A program made the position numbers and the translations under genes. Shown here piece after piece: positions 52,316 through 64,000 of a stretch of DNA of 64,000 bases (position 1 is the first letter of the stretch; each line of letters begins with the position of its first letter). This DNA comes from Azadirachta indica (lineage: Eukaryota > Streptophyta > Magnoliopsida > Sapindales > Meliaceae). The DNA is taken from positions 11,712,087-11,776,086 of the forward strand of contig CM040447.1 in assembly GCA_022749755.1 (NCBI GenBank), read 5' to 3'. A model generated the notes under the pieces. It ran no database searches. It had not been told where the DNA came from and saw nothing but the letters and a program-made list of their open reading frames with translations.

Positions 52316-53927
52316 CGACTAGGTCCAACCTAGTTGGATAAAGATGTAAAACATCTAGTCATCTCTAATTAATTCCACTATAGATAGCATTTCAAAAACT
52401 CTATGAAAAAAGAATAATATATAAGGTAAGAAATAGAGGAAATCCAAGGTATTTTTCTCATATATAAACAAATTCATTAATTGATAGTAGGTGATGAAAT
52501 TTGATATTAACACTACTCTTAACCCATTTATTTTGAAAGGGCTATTATCAAATTTTTTTCATAAAATTTGAGATTATATCAGTTAAATAGAAAAAATGTG
52601 GAATATAACATTTACATTTTTTCTGTTACGTTGGACCATTAATTGGTCATCAAATTGAAGGATAAAAACATAATTAATACGTGATGTGATTCTTACTTTA
52701 TTGTTGGAAGAAAATGGCTACTTCACTAATATTTACATGCCAAAATAGTGAAACCCAAGCCTGAAATGTTGATTTTTCGCCAAAATTCCTACATAAACTT
52801 ATGTAATAGTAACAATCTACCGTGAAATTGGGTTAATCTTGGAAAAATGGAGGCTGAGACTTGAGAGCAAGTTAGGAGGGAAGATTTCACGCCACTTCAT
52901 TGTATTGTTAGTCATATATATGAATTAAGTGGAAACCTATCTCAATTTTCTTCATTCTTTCATTCGGTGTCTATTTTGCTTAATAGGCAAGTTGATTCGT
53001 GAGAAATCAACTTTAGTACCTACATACACCAGTAAGTTGATTTGTAATCATTTATAATAAGAGTAATAAGGTTATTGTTAATTTAATTAAACACCTAAAT
53101 ATTGCAGTCATAAAGAGAGACATTGTAAGACTCCTGGGTGAGAAAATCGCTAGAGAAAGCGATAGGGACATCACCTTCAAGCATCATCTAATGCTTGGTG
53201 CAATCGAGATTTGAAGCCAACACCGCCAAATCAAATTCCATTAAAAATGGACCTTGCAATACTGTGTTCACCCAATGCACCACGTATAGCCTTAACTCTT
53301 GTACCTCATGGCACAACATCCCTCTATTGCAAGTTCGCAAGTTGGATTTGTCAAATTGGAGGTGGTGAAAAAATTGCTTTTCCTCCGTAGTGTTTTTGTA
53401 AACATTTTCACATTTTATGTGTGCATTTTTGGAAAAGGAAAAAGAAAAAAGCAAAATTATTTTCAATATTTTTACTATACAAAATATTATTCTGGTAAAG
53501 CAAAATAAAAAAGAAAAATGGATAAATAAAGCACCTCTAATCCAAAAAATTGGTGTTAGAATTATTTTATAATAAAAAAATGATGGAAGATGATTGAGTA
53601 AATGCATCGTTTAGAGTTAGATGAGGGGAATAAAAGATACATTCTTCATTTTTTTTTTATTTAACTGATACAATCTCAAACATTAGGAAAAGAATTTGAT
53701 AAGGAGCAAAATGTAATGATGTATAAGAACAAAATCGTAACAAACACGGGCGACTACTGGGAAGCAAGATGGGCTTTGAAAACACCTAAGGGCCCGGCCT
53801 ATGGGGCCCGTCTTTCACATCAACTGTAGTTAATTGGTAGGCAAAATTAGAAAATTATGACCGGCGAGAGCGGGTGGTTTGATTTGTGCAACACCAACTT
53901 CTATGCAAGAACAGAACGAAGGATGGC
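52316..53927. other. Spacer left of the PTEN gene
   Basis: AT-rich, no gene recognised. The minus-strand frame 53188-53607 has no recognisable domain. The stretch from about 53870 onward probably enters the transcribed leader of the PTEN gene. Confidence 0.55.
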
Positions 53928-53957
53928 TCCTTCCTTCCTTCCTTCCTTCCTTCCTTC
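53928..53957. repeat. CCTT microsatellite
   Basis: Seven or so CCTT units, in the presumed 5' leader of the PTEN gene. The leader appears to contain an intron, 54158-54679 (donor CTG|GTGAGT, acceptor CAGCAG), ahead of the start codon; this is inferred from splice signals only. Confidence 0.8.
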
Positions 53958-54719
53958 TTTCACTGCATGTCGACGTTCTCATCGTTAACTAAATACGCCC
54001 TCGTTGATATTCGTAATGCCCCCACATCAGGCCAAATTTTAACTCATACTCTGTTTCCTTTTGCCTCATCAGATCGCACGCTACATTTCTCGATCTTTAG
54101 CCATTTTACTGTCGCGAAATACCTGAAGCTCAAGTCAAGCTCGGGATTCAAATTCTGGTGAGTGATTCAATATTTTTCCAACAACTGTCCTTGATATCAA
54201 TCTAATCAATAACATGGTTATATTTACAATGCGCTTCAGGAATTTGCTCATTTCAATTTGAACAATTTGATTGCTTGCCAGATCTCAGTTTGTTTGCTGT
54301 AATGCATAGGTAGTTGTAATGAAAATCTGTGCGTTGAATTTATATGTTCTTGAATTGATGTTATTGAACGTTATGTACTGTTTGGACCACCATATTTATA
54401 TTATTGATTTATTATATGTTCGTGTTAAAATACAGGAAAAAAAATAATTGCACGAATTAATCTTCTAATGAATCGCATTTATAACTATCATATCTAAAAA
54501 GAGAAATCAGTAGCTCGATTTATCAAGGAACTGGGGCCCTAGTATTTCTATGTAGATGGAGTAAGAATTATCTTTTTCATCTGTCTTTTCAGATATTTGC
54601 ATTTCTTGGTTTAGTTTAATGTCTTCAAAGGTATGCAGTTTTCCTTCACGTTAGTGATCATTTTAAACTGAATCAGCAGGTCTTTGACGAGGATTATTTT
54701 TTAGACCTATTAGGGTAGC

Positions 54720-57700
54720 ATGATGGATTCAGATTCTGCCAACTCAACTCTTCAACAGTGCAATAAGTCTTCGGAAGTTGATTCATCTCCTGCTAACGTT
54801 CATGATACCAAGTCTCCTGCTGAAGTTTCTAACGCTGAAACTCCTGCTGAAATGTCCAACACTGAATCTCCTGCTAATATTTCCAACACTGAACCTCCTG
54901 CTAAAACTTCCAACACCGAGTCTCCTGCTAAAGCTTCCAACACTCAACCTCCTGCTAAGGTTTCTAACGCAGAATCTCCTGCTAAGGTTTCCAATGCAGA
55001 ATCTCCTGCTAAGGTTTCAAACACAGAGTCTCCTGCTAAAGTTTCCAACACCGAATCTCCTGTTAAAGCTTCCAAAGCTGAACCTCCTAATAAATCTTCA
55101 AATGTTACAGCTCCCCATGAAGCTTCTGGTGTTGGACATGCTGCAGCCACTCAAACTGGTGACAATGCTTCTGCAAATGAATCTCCAATATCCATGTTAT
55201 CTCCGTCAAACATATCATCTTGGGCTAAAAATTTGAAGTTTCCACAGCCCGTGCCACGCCCACAAGAGAACTCACAGACTGGAAGTGCTGGGATGTCACC
55301 ATTTGCACGTTTCACAAGTGAGCTTGGATTGCGTTTGCCCTCTGTGACTCCCACAGCAGACAAGAGTGCTGAAGGCACCTCAACAACGAGCCCAGGTGGT
55401 GTTATTGAGTCACTCACAAAAGGTTTGGTTGACACTTCTCGGAATGCAGTAAAGGCTGTGCAGGTCAAGGCACGTCGTATTGTCTCTCAAAACAAAAGAA
55501 GATATCAGGTAACTTATCTGCATTACTGTGTGATGCTAGTATACTTTTATTTTCAATGACAGTCTTTAAGTTTTAATTAGAATACATTCATTGTTTACCA
55601 TTTCACTTTTAGTGACACTTCATTTTTTTTTTTTTATTGTTACTCATATTCAACATGATGTTATGTTTAATGTACAGGAAGGAGAATTTGATTTGGACAT
55701 GACATATATTACCGAAAATATTATTGCTATGGGGTTCCCTGCTGGTGACATAAGCTCTGGGTTTTTTGGATATTTTGAGGTGAACATAAGCTATGAGGAT
55801 GTTTTGATTTGCTATTTTTTTTTTTTCAACTTATAACAAGTTATGACAAGAAAATGTGATGCAGGGCTTCTACAGAAATCACATGGAAGAAGTGATCAGG
55901 TTTTTCGAGACTCATCATAAGGTACTAAAGAGTTTGAATTTCTAAGCTGCAAATGCTGGCGCTGAGCACCACGACAGAATTTTATCACTTTCTAATCATT
56001 GTAAAAAAATTGTGAATTCATTTTTTGATTAATTCTGTGAAGACAGGGAAAATGCTTTTTACTTTCTATGGCTGAGGAAAAGGGATAAAAAATTATAAAG
56101 AAGTATGCGATCAATTTCAAGTATCACAACAACAAAAGGAGTTGTCGATTAATTCAGTGGAGACTAAGTTCATGTATACTCTCGTATATTTTATTACTGC
56201 ACCAGTGAGATATGAGTGCTTGGAACAAATAAAGCCCAAGCATTGAGCCAGAAAGGACGCAGACAATCTTTTTTTTTTGTGGCTATGTATACTTGTTGAG
56301 TGTAGCCATATTATATTAGGTTTATTTCATAAAATTAAAAGTTAAAACTTGGCGTGATATTGGCTTTGGCTGGTAGCTGTCATGCTCTGATAGAGGGAAC
56401 ATGTACTTTGTCTTGTTACAAAGACAAGCTAATAGTCTAATTCTGAATGCAAATTAGTGGATACAACAATCAGAATAATTGGAGACACAGAGTCAAAATA
56501 AAATTTCATAACTTAGTTTTAAGCATGGATTAAAATATTTGTTTATCATCTTTATGTTTCTTTTTCTTTTCTTTCTTTTGTATCTATGTGGTACTGGAGC
56601 TGGATTTGTTCTTAAAATTGGTTGAGGTGTTTTCAGATAAAGGATCAACATTGCAGTTACTAGTACTTTCGGTGCTTATTTTTGTGTGTTGATATGATCA
56701 AAGTTGCTGGACTGAGTGTATGTTAATTTGTCACTAGCTGAATGTCAACTTGTCCAGATTAATACCTAACAATCCTTATTAACTTTGGTCAAAATTTCAT
56801 TGGAAAGTCCATGTCTAGTAAAATCAATATTTTTTTATGCAGGGAAAATACAAGGTATATAATCTTTGTTCTGAGAGGTTGTATGATGCATCACTATTTG
56901 AAGGAAAGGTATGTTTTTCACCTTTAAGTGCGTTCTAAAATTCTGAGATTATTATGGACCATAAGGATATGCATGTGCATGTATCTATATGTTTGTATGT
57001 ATGTATTTGTACGTGTGTTTCTATAATGCATGTGTTGGGGGTGTGCATTTTGGTGCATTCAAAATGTTTTAGAGGCCCAAGTTGTCTTCTAAATTTCAAT
57101 GTGCCACCAAAATTATTCATAAAATTTATATCTCTATTCCCAGTACAAGGATTAGAATGTTCCAAGTTATTGTTAAAAAGACTTCTTTAAAGTGACACAA
57201 GTATTATCAGTTTAAAATTTCTGAACTATAAATGCCACCTATTTTTTTAATTCATGAGAAGTCAAAGGCATTCTCATGAAGAGTAAGATATGAATCTGAA
57301 AACTAGATGAATAAGAGCCAATGTCAGATCATAGATAATAACTTAAAAGTCTTTGGAAGAAATAGCTAATTTGTCGTCACTGATTTTTTAAGCTCACACT
57401 CTGGGGCTGTTCGAAAGTAGGAAAAATGTGTCACTGATAGGGTCCGTTCCTGGAATCACACAGTTGGACATCAACCACTTTATTCTTACATTTTGGTTAA
57501 GTTGTGGCTAGCCCATAAACTAATTCTACTTTTTCTTATGTAGATGATGTGATAACCTATGGCTATTCATACTTTTATATACCTATAGCTATTCATATTT
57601 TTATAAGTGTCACGTTAAGCATAATACATTATTTTCCTGAATTATAGATGCTATATTTTGTTGATATCATTTTGTGAGTAAGAAAGATCTGTGCAACCCA

Positions 57701-60700
57701 AAAGAGGGAGAAAATAGTATAAATGACATTTTTAAGCTAATTTGTCGTCACTGATTTTTTAAGCTCACACTCTGGGGCTGTTCGAAAGTAGGAAAAATGT
57801 GTCACTGATAGGGTCCATTCCTGGAATCGCACAGTTGGACATCAACCACTTTATTCTTACATTTTGGTTAAGTTATGGCTAGCCCATAAACTAATTCTAC
57901 TTTTTGTTATGTAGATGATGTGATAACCTATGGCTATTCATACTTTTATATACCTATAGCTTTTCATATTTGTATAAGTATCACGTTAAGCATAATACAT
58001 TATTTTCCTGAATTATAGATGCTATATTTTGTTGATATCATTTTGTGAGTAAGAAAGATCTGTGCAACCCAAAAGAGGGAGAAAATAGTATAAATGACAT
58101 TTTTATCTACTTCGCTCTGCATTTGGATTTAAAATATTATGGACAATAAAGAATGCTTTAAAAATTGACAAAAATGAGTCTGAGCTACATGTTGTTTATC
58201 ATCTTTTGTGGAATTTTGCTTTTCCAGCTTACTTATGATTTTTCTGTCTCTTTTCAGCTTGCATGTTTCCCATTCGATGACCATAATTGTCCCCCTATTC
58301 AACTCATATCCTCATTTTGTCATAGTGCATACTCATGGTTGAAGGAGGACATTCTAAATGTGGTTGTTGTTCATTGTAAAGCCGGTATGGCCAGAACAGG
58401 ATTAATGATTTGTAGCCTTCTTTTATTCCTTAAGGTGAGATTGTCATCAATCCATTAAGCTCAGGGATTTCATTTTAATAAATGTTCATCATTTCTTTTG
58501 GTTCTGAGTTGTGTTCAGGATTTGATTATTACCATCTCTGCCTTCCGTGCAGTTCTTCCCGACAGCAGAGGAGGCCATTGATTATTACAACCAGAAACGA
58601 TGTGTAGATGGGAAAGCTCTAGTTCTCCCAAGTCAGATTGTCAGTCATTATTTTATCAAATGTTATATTCTAACTATAGATCTTTTTACATCATTTGAAC
58701 AAGTAGTCATTTTTTTTTTCTGCATTCCTTAGAGGTATGTCAAATATTTTGAGCGAATCTTAACATATTTCAGTGGAGAAATTCAGCCAGCACGTAGGTA
58801 CAACACTGATCTCTCTATCACATGCCTCAACCTAACCGTCAAGCTTTTACTGAAATTATGATTTTACAGGTGCATGCTTAGGGGATTTCGGCTTATCCGA
58901 TGCCCTTATTGGATCAGGCCCTCTATTACTATCTCTAATCATAGTGGTATGTTACGTTGTTCTACTGACCTTGTTAAGTATTTTGAAAATATCATCAAAG
59001 TGTGGGCTGTCTGCCACTCACATTTGTTGAAAGAAAGTTCTATTTTAGAATACTCCAATAGAGCTATTTTGTGTTGTATTGATCTGTTAGCTGGATATGT
59101 GACTTTATCCAAATTGGGCTTGTTCCACGACCATACTAGGATATAGAAACCAATGCTTGTTTAGAGAGGAATGGAGTCTTCTGTATTTTCTTTCTTAATT
59201 CAACGATATGCATAGCTGAGTTTGCAAAAAAGTCTGGAAATTTGTATAGAAAATTCAACATTGTCTGCCAGCAAAAATTAATGCATGGTGTCACTTAAAA
59301 CTGTACTGATATAGATGTTTTTCTTCATCTATAGGCATTCTGTTCTCAACGAGAAAGCATCCAAAAACTAAGGATTTAATGGTAAATGTTTATAGTTTTT
59401 CATGTTAGTTTACTCGGTTAATCTTTGTGAGTGCATAACACATCTGTTTTTTATTTCTGATTTGAGCTCACTGATTTTGTATTTGCAGCCAGAAGATTTC
59501 TGGATTAAAGCTCCAAGGAAAGGGCTTGTGGTATTTGCTTTGCCAGGGGAGCCTGGTCTAACAGAATTGATGGGGGATTTCAAAATCCATTTTCATGATC
59601 GACAAGGAGATTTCTACTGGTTTGTGAATTGCCTATGTTGTTTTACATTTTTTTTACAATGCTTAATTAGTGAATGAAAAGTCCTTTTCATAAAAGGTTT
59701 TGGGATGTTATACTTAAAAGGACATAGCAGTTTTCCATGTTAATCTCATCAGATCAATTTGCAGCCACCCGACACAGTTCCCTTATTCCTGTCACGGATC
59801 ACTATGAGAACTGTTTTTGACAAAATTTGTTTCACATACAAGAATTTGTATTACTTCCTAGGAGTTTGCTTTTTGCTTTTTTATGTGATATGCCAATGTA
59901 TTCTTCTTCAATTTAACTTTTCCTATCTTCTCTTTTTTTTTTTAATTACTTTTAATTATTTTTTGGTTTTGCATATGCAGTATTTCTCAAGGTTGCTGGT
60001 AACATTTTGTAATTTTCTTTTTTGGATTTGCTTGCAGTTGGTTAAATACAACTATGACTGAGAACAGAAAAATATTGGATGGATCTGATCTTGATGGTTT
60101 TGACAAGGTAAATGAGCATATTATGTCCAAAGTATATTTATGAAATTGATATTTTTGCGTGTGAAAAGGCGTTCCTCCTATGTTGTTGTCTTTTTCATGA
60201 CCCCTTGGATGTGGTTCGCAGAGAAAATTGCCTGCTCCTGGATTCCAGGTTGAGGTTGTGATGGTAGACTATGATGGTAGTTTACCAACAAAGCCTAAAA
60301 CTGATTCTGCCAGCAAGAGACCAGATGGTAGCTCAGTTTCAGTCTCAACTGGGGGAGTTGCAGCTGATTCCAACAGAAGTCAAGTCAATAAAAATGAAGA
60401 TAACGATGATGTGTTCTCGGACAGTGATGGAGAGGACGCAAGTAGATCAAAGAGGGAGCAAACTCCTGCTGTTGCTTCTGGAGGGGAATCAGTATCTAGT
60501 GCCACAGCGGAGAATGTATCACAGAGGAGTGGACAATTTTCCCCAATGAACAAGGAACAAACAGTGAATAATGTTTCTAAAGAAGCAACCATTGATGGGG
60601 CTGGAAAACCAGCATCAGGCCTTGTGGTTCCAAATCTGGATTCAGTCGGGGCAAGTGATATAAAATCAATGGCTGCCGATGCTTCAGTTTTCAGCTTCGG

Positions 60701-60728
60701 AGATGATGAAGATTATGAAAGTGAATGA
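54720..60728 (+). CDS. PTEN2: PTEN2-type phosphatase with N-terminal repeat array
   Basis: Plant PTEN2 homologue: a dual-specificity lipid/protein phosphatase acting on 3-phosphorylated phosphoinositides and phosphatidic-acid signalling. Coding exons: 54720-55508, 55678-55779, 55865-55921, 56843-56908, 58258-58434, 58553-58639, 58733-58797, 58870-58946, 59335-59381, 59489-59619, 60038-60107, 60222-60728; 724 residues. The N-terminus is low-complexity with eleven 9-residue repeats (residues 32-130), then AKNLKFPQPVPRP and the plant-specific AVKAVQVKARRIVSQNKRR. The phosphatase domain (about 265-450) has the P-loop HCKAGMARTG with catalytic Cys about 378; plant PTEN2 has MA where animal PTEN has KG. 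The C2 domain follows (GFRLIRCPYWIRPSI, DFKIHFHDRQGDFYCWLN). The C-terminal tail is acidic and Ser-rich and ends in FSFGDDEDYESE, close to the Arabidopsis PTEN2 ending. It is about 100 residues longer than Arabidopsis PTEN2, mostly because of the repeats. Start: ATGATG, either could serve. Confidence 0.94.
54813..55109 (+). repeat. Coding minisatellite, 11 x 27 bp
   Basis: Eleven consecutive 27-bp units in exon 1 of the PTEN2 gene, consensus SPAKVSNTE at the protein level, with unit variants such as TPAEMSNTE, PPAKTSNTE and SPVKASKAE. All units keep the frame. The middle units (6-9) are the most alike, suggesting recent copying there. Confidence 0.93.
57365..58106. repeat. 371-bp tandem duplication in PTEN2 intron
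   Basis: Two adjacent direct copies, 57365-57735 and 57736-58106, almost identical (fewer than ten differences noticed by eye). Both start AGCTAATTTGTCGTCACTG and end ATAAATGACATTTTTA. The duplication lies in the intron before the exon that carries the catalytic P-loop, 150 bases from its acceptor, and does not touch coding sequence. Confidence 0.93.
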
Positions 60729-62066
60729 AGAAGCATCACTACTGTTGCCATATTGTCGGACAAACACTTGTACATAATCTCGTCGTAAACAAATGATAAG
60801 GCTCTTGGGAGAATTTTGGGATTTGGGAAACCAATTGATAATTAAATTCATTTATTTTACTTATTTTTAAAATTCATTTCATTTCACGAGGTACATCTCT
60901 TTCATACGCTGTATGATCCGCTATCCCTTCCTCTCCCGTATGTTGAAGCATGCGATCGCTTTGGCCGGCTCGAGTATATATATATGTGTGTATATATATA
61001 AATACATTAAACACATTTTCATCGACCTTTAAATTTGGATTTTGTTATATAAATTAATTTTTAAAAAGATAAGAGAACACCCTTAATCTCGGCTCAATTT
61101 TGAGGCTGAAAAAGGGAGCTGTACAACCTTAGTTGACCTTAGTGGACGAGTTGACAAAGGGAGGCTTGTTGTTATCCTGTTGCCACGGCAGAGCAGGGTA
61201 AACTAATTTCAAATTAATCAGAAAATTTTTGCTAGCGATCTCATAAGCTGTTACACTGCAAATCCGTTTCATTTATGAATTGGAAGATAGCTACACACTA
61301 ATTGTTATTTATTATTAATTACAAACCCGTTTCCCCAAAATATCAGTTTGAACCAGCTTCAGACACGTCGCGCCCTCAAGAAAATGAATTTGAATAGTGA
61401 TTCCTTTTTAATTTAGAGTTTCTACTTGAAAAAATATAGGTTTATAACCAAATAATACGGACAAATAACTAAACTACAAGCAGCGATTAATTAATAAAAT
61501 ATAAATATAAATATTGATTATACATGAATAACAACACACATGTTAAAAGATTGTAAATTCATTAATTATCATCAACATAAGATTTTAAAAATCTCAAGAC
61601 AATTTTCTCAATAAAAATTAAAAAAAAAAGGACAAATTAGATTGCAAATATTTGGACTAGTAGATAAACTACCAGCCAACAGAATAATTGAATCAAATCA
61701 GGAAATGTTGAACAAATGATACAAACTCAGCAGTCTGCATGTCTAATACCCCTCTATCCCTCTTTAACTTTCTTTCTCATATCTTTTAACAGCTGAATTC
61801 AAGTGTTTCTAACTTCTTAGCCATAATTCTTCGCTTCTGCTAGTTAAAAATCAAAGACGAAATCCTATTTTCAATTACATGACCCAAAAATCGTCCCACT
61901 TGAAGCAGGAACAAATACCTCTTTCCAGACAGCAACATGATATTCACCATCCTCTCCTTAAGTTATAAATTCTACCCCTAAAATTGCGTGCAGAGGTAAT
62001 AATCTATAGACAGCAAATTTGAAGCATGTATACACGTCCTACCTATAGAATTTTCCACAGCCATGT
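60729..62066. other. Convergent spacer
   Basis: Between the 3' ends of the PTEN2 gene (+) and the gene at 62067 (-). Contains both presumed 3' UTRs and a TA/TG simple repeat at about 60975-61000. No other gene seen. Confidence 0.55.
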
Positions 62067-64000
62067 TTACTTTGCTTTGCTCTTTTTACTCTTTTTCATC
62101 TCTTTTACTTTCTTTTTAAGGTCAGATACGATCTTATCCTGCATAGAAATTTGAAAATCCTTTTCTCTCAGTTCTACCTTCAATTTTTCAATCTCTTTCA
62201 AGTGATCTTCACACGGATTTATATCTGCCATTCTCTTCTTTTTCTCTACCTGATGTGTCTTAAGTTTCTTGGACTCACCTGAGTTCTCTTCGCCTTGGAG
62301 AGCTCTCTTCTTCACCAAAATTTGGTTAGGAGGTTTGTCACATACCATTTTACGAACATATAGACTGGCAATTTCCCCAACATTAGACTGAAATTCAACA
62401 AGTTTCTGGGGCCGTCCATATGAATCCTGAAAAAACACAGCATATCAAGATTAAAATTATAACTACCAAATAACTAGTGTGGATGACAATCTCTCTCTCT
62501 CTCTCTCTCTCCCTCATGCAAAAAAAATGCATTATCTCCGCAGACATACATTCACAATATGTCTGGCAGGAACACTAACACTAATTCAACTACCATAATA
62601 GGATATGAATCTGTTCTCTCACCATTAACCTCATCTTGTTCTTACAACTCATTGGAAATCATAACAATAACCCTCAGCATGTTATGGGAAAAGACTAAAC
62701 AATTTCTCGATAAAATAAATCTATAATTAACTACTCAAAAAGTAAGAACCAGTAAGTGAAATCAAGGCATGAAATACTTCAAATTTTTTGTACCTTATCT
62801 TGGTTGCCTTTTGCATTTTCAAATGCTTGATTTGCCTCTTGTGGATTGCTAAATATTGCAAAGGCAGAGTAGTTGTCTCCTTGAGCCTTTCTGGATGGCT
62901 GCAGAAAAAAATCCACGGCATTAGAGATCTAACATGGATATGTACAAAGGAAAATGACTCACATAAATGAGTATTAAGCAAGCAGTCAGGTCACTGAATG
63001 ATCAGATCAACAACTTCAACTTTCATTGTTTGCAGTTTTCAACTAATGCAATGAAAACTATATCTCAATAAGGTGCCATGGTTGGGTCAGTTTATTCTCA
63101 CACATGGAAGACAAGATTATCAGCACCCATCATTCAATTCTTGTTAAATTCCTCATTCAAGAGTTTTACATTTCTTTCCAAGCATGATAACAGAGAGACA
63201 GACCATTGTTTAAGTCATTTAATTATAAAAATAAATCAAGAACTTCATTCTTTGTTTAAGAAAAATGTTTTTGCATTGCAATACCTGGAAACCAATATGC
63301 GACTGTTCCCATAGTAATTAAGAACTTCATTCTTTGTTTAAGAAAATGTTTTTGTATTGCAATACCTGGAAGCCAATATGCTACTGTTCCCATGGTCATG
63401 TCTGACGTTAGGCATAAAATCCACAATTAACAACTCTTTCATTTCCCCCTCATCAATTTTTTGGCTGATTCAGAAACTGAAAATTCCTGATGAAATGGGG
63501 TTCAGGCAAGAAAATAACCAATATAGTATTTGCTCAATAGAGAATGCATGATTTATTGCAGGTAGCAAATAAGTGAATGGAGACGTTCTTTTTTTTTATT
63601 TAACAGAAATGAAATCATAATAATAGAGGAAAAATGCAGACAATGAATGCCTCCCATATCTTACTTAATAGTGTACATATAAGCTTTGAGAGTCTAGCAT
63701 GACAAACTAGCAAAAGTGCAACAACTCAAATTGATTAGCCAAACCAAACAACAAAATAAGATGATACTCAACCTTGACTTCAATTGTGAAATCCCCAGGA
63801 ATAACTTTATGTAATTCTTCACTAAGCACATTGGTGGGTATTCTGTGCAAAAGCAGCTTTGACCTTTCACTTTCTGGCACCTGGAGTTTAAATAAAAAAA
63901 AAAACAAAAGACCATGAATCATATCAATCAGAATTAAAAATGACTGTAAAGGCTAAACTTACATCTTCTTGAACCAATTGTATGGCATTATCAACTCCAC
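62067..64000 (-). CDS. RRM-like protein with C-terminal coiled coil (partial)
   Basis: 3' half of a minus-strand gene that runs off the right edge. Exons by splice and phase: >64000-63963, 63880-63773, 62898-62794, 62426-62067. The second and third visible exons together look like a divergent RNA-recognition motif: LLLHRIP in the RNP2 position and YSAFAIFSN in the RNP1 position, followed by EANQAFENAKG. The last exon continues QKLVEFQSNVGEIASLYV, then a lysine-rich stretch (KKLKTHQVEKKKR, a possible nuclear signal) and a heptad-like coiled coil to the end (KKVKEMKKSKKSKAK). I do not recognise the full protein; RNA binding is an inference from the fold pattern only. A CT microsatellite (62490-62511) lies in the last intron. 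Confidence 0.72.
63239..63401. repeat. 82-bp tandem duplication in intron
   Basis: Two adjacent copies with a period of 82 bp inside the intron 62899-63772; both contain AACTTCATTCTTTGTTTAAG and CAATACCTGGAA and CTGTTCCCAT. A handful of differences. Confidence 0.88.

Noticed and set aside
54944..55150. Antisense frame with repeats of the form DSALETLAG
   Set aside because: Reverse-strand shadow of the same minisatellite.
54778..55236. 152-residue leucine/proline-rich + frame overlapping PTEN2 exon 1
   Set aside because: It is the +1 shadow of the 27-bp coding repeats, which are open in several frames because of their periodicity; the PTEN2 frame is the conserved one.

Overview
The window is nuclear DNA of a flowering plant, almost certainly a eudicot. 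The genes have many short exons with GT-AG introns, the spacers are AT-rich, and every recognisable protein belongs to a plant family: group IId WRKY, IRX14, plant-type PTEN2, DUF247, and Mutator-like (MULE) transposon proteins with DUF1985 and Ulp1 domains. The proteins look like those of a woody rosid (possibly Citrus or a relative), but that is an impression, not something tested. Exon coordinates below come from reading splice sites and checking phase by hand.

Left part (1-27 kb). Two tandem 2-oxoglutarate/Fe(II) dioxygenase genes lie on + (the first is cut by the window start). They are followed by a minus-strand tRNA-dihydrouridine synthase (8.7-11.0 kb), a minus-strand WRKY15-like transcription factor (14.4-15.7 kb) with several W-boxes upstream, about 6.5 kb with no recognisable gene, and the GT43 xylan-synthesis gene IRX14 (22.7-27.0 kb, +).

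Middle part (29-38 kb). A papain-type cysteine protease of the RD21/RDL group (+), a single-exon DUF247 membrane-anchored protein (+) and an RER1C-like ER-retrieval receptor (-).

Transposon block (39.5-52.3 kb). A roughly 0.94 kb non-autonomous element with long inverted ends is followed by an 11.4 kb Mutator-like element. The large element has about 112-bp terminal inverted repeats and a 9-bp target duplication with one mismatch. It carries a decayed DUF1985/Ulp1-protease gene on +, a decayed MULE transposase on -, and subterminal arrays of a TTTCGAGCA motif near both ends. It also contains two nested acquisitions: a 1.44 kb solo LTR with a perfect 5-bp duplication, and about 1.3 kb of the ectodomain of an RGI5-like LRR receptor kinase lying within the transposase N-terminal region. 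This composite is the most unusual object in the window.

Right part (53-64 kb). A 12-coding-exon PTEN2-type phosphatase gene (+) has an N-terminal array of eleven 9-residue repeats and a 371-bp tandem duplication in one intron. The 3' half of a minus-strand gene with an RRM-like fold and a lysine-rich coiled-coil tail runs off the right edge. The host genes look like independent loci. Only the dioxygenase pair and the transposon parts are functionally or evolutionarily linked to their neighbours.
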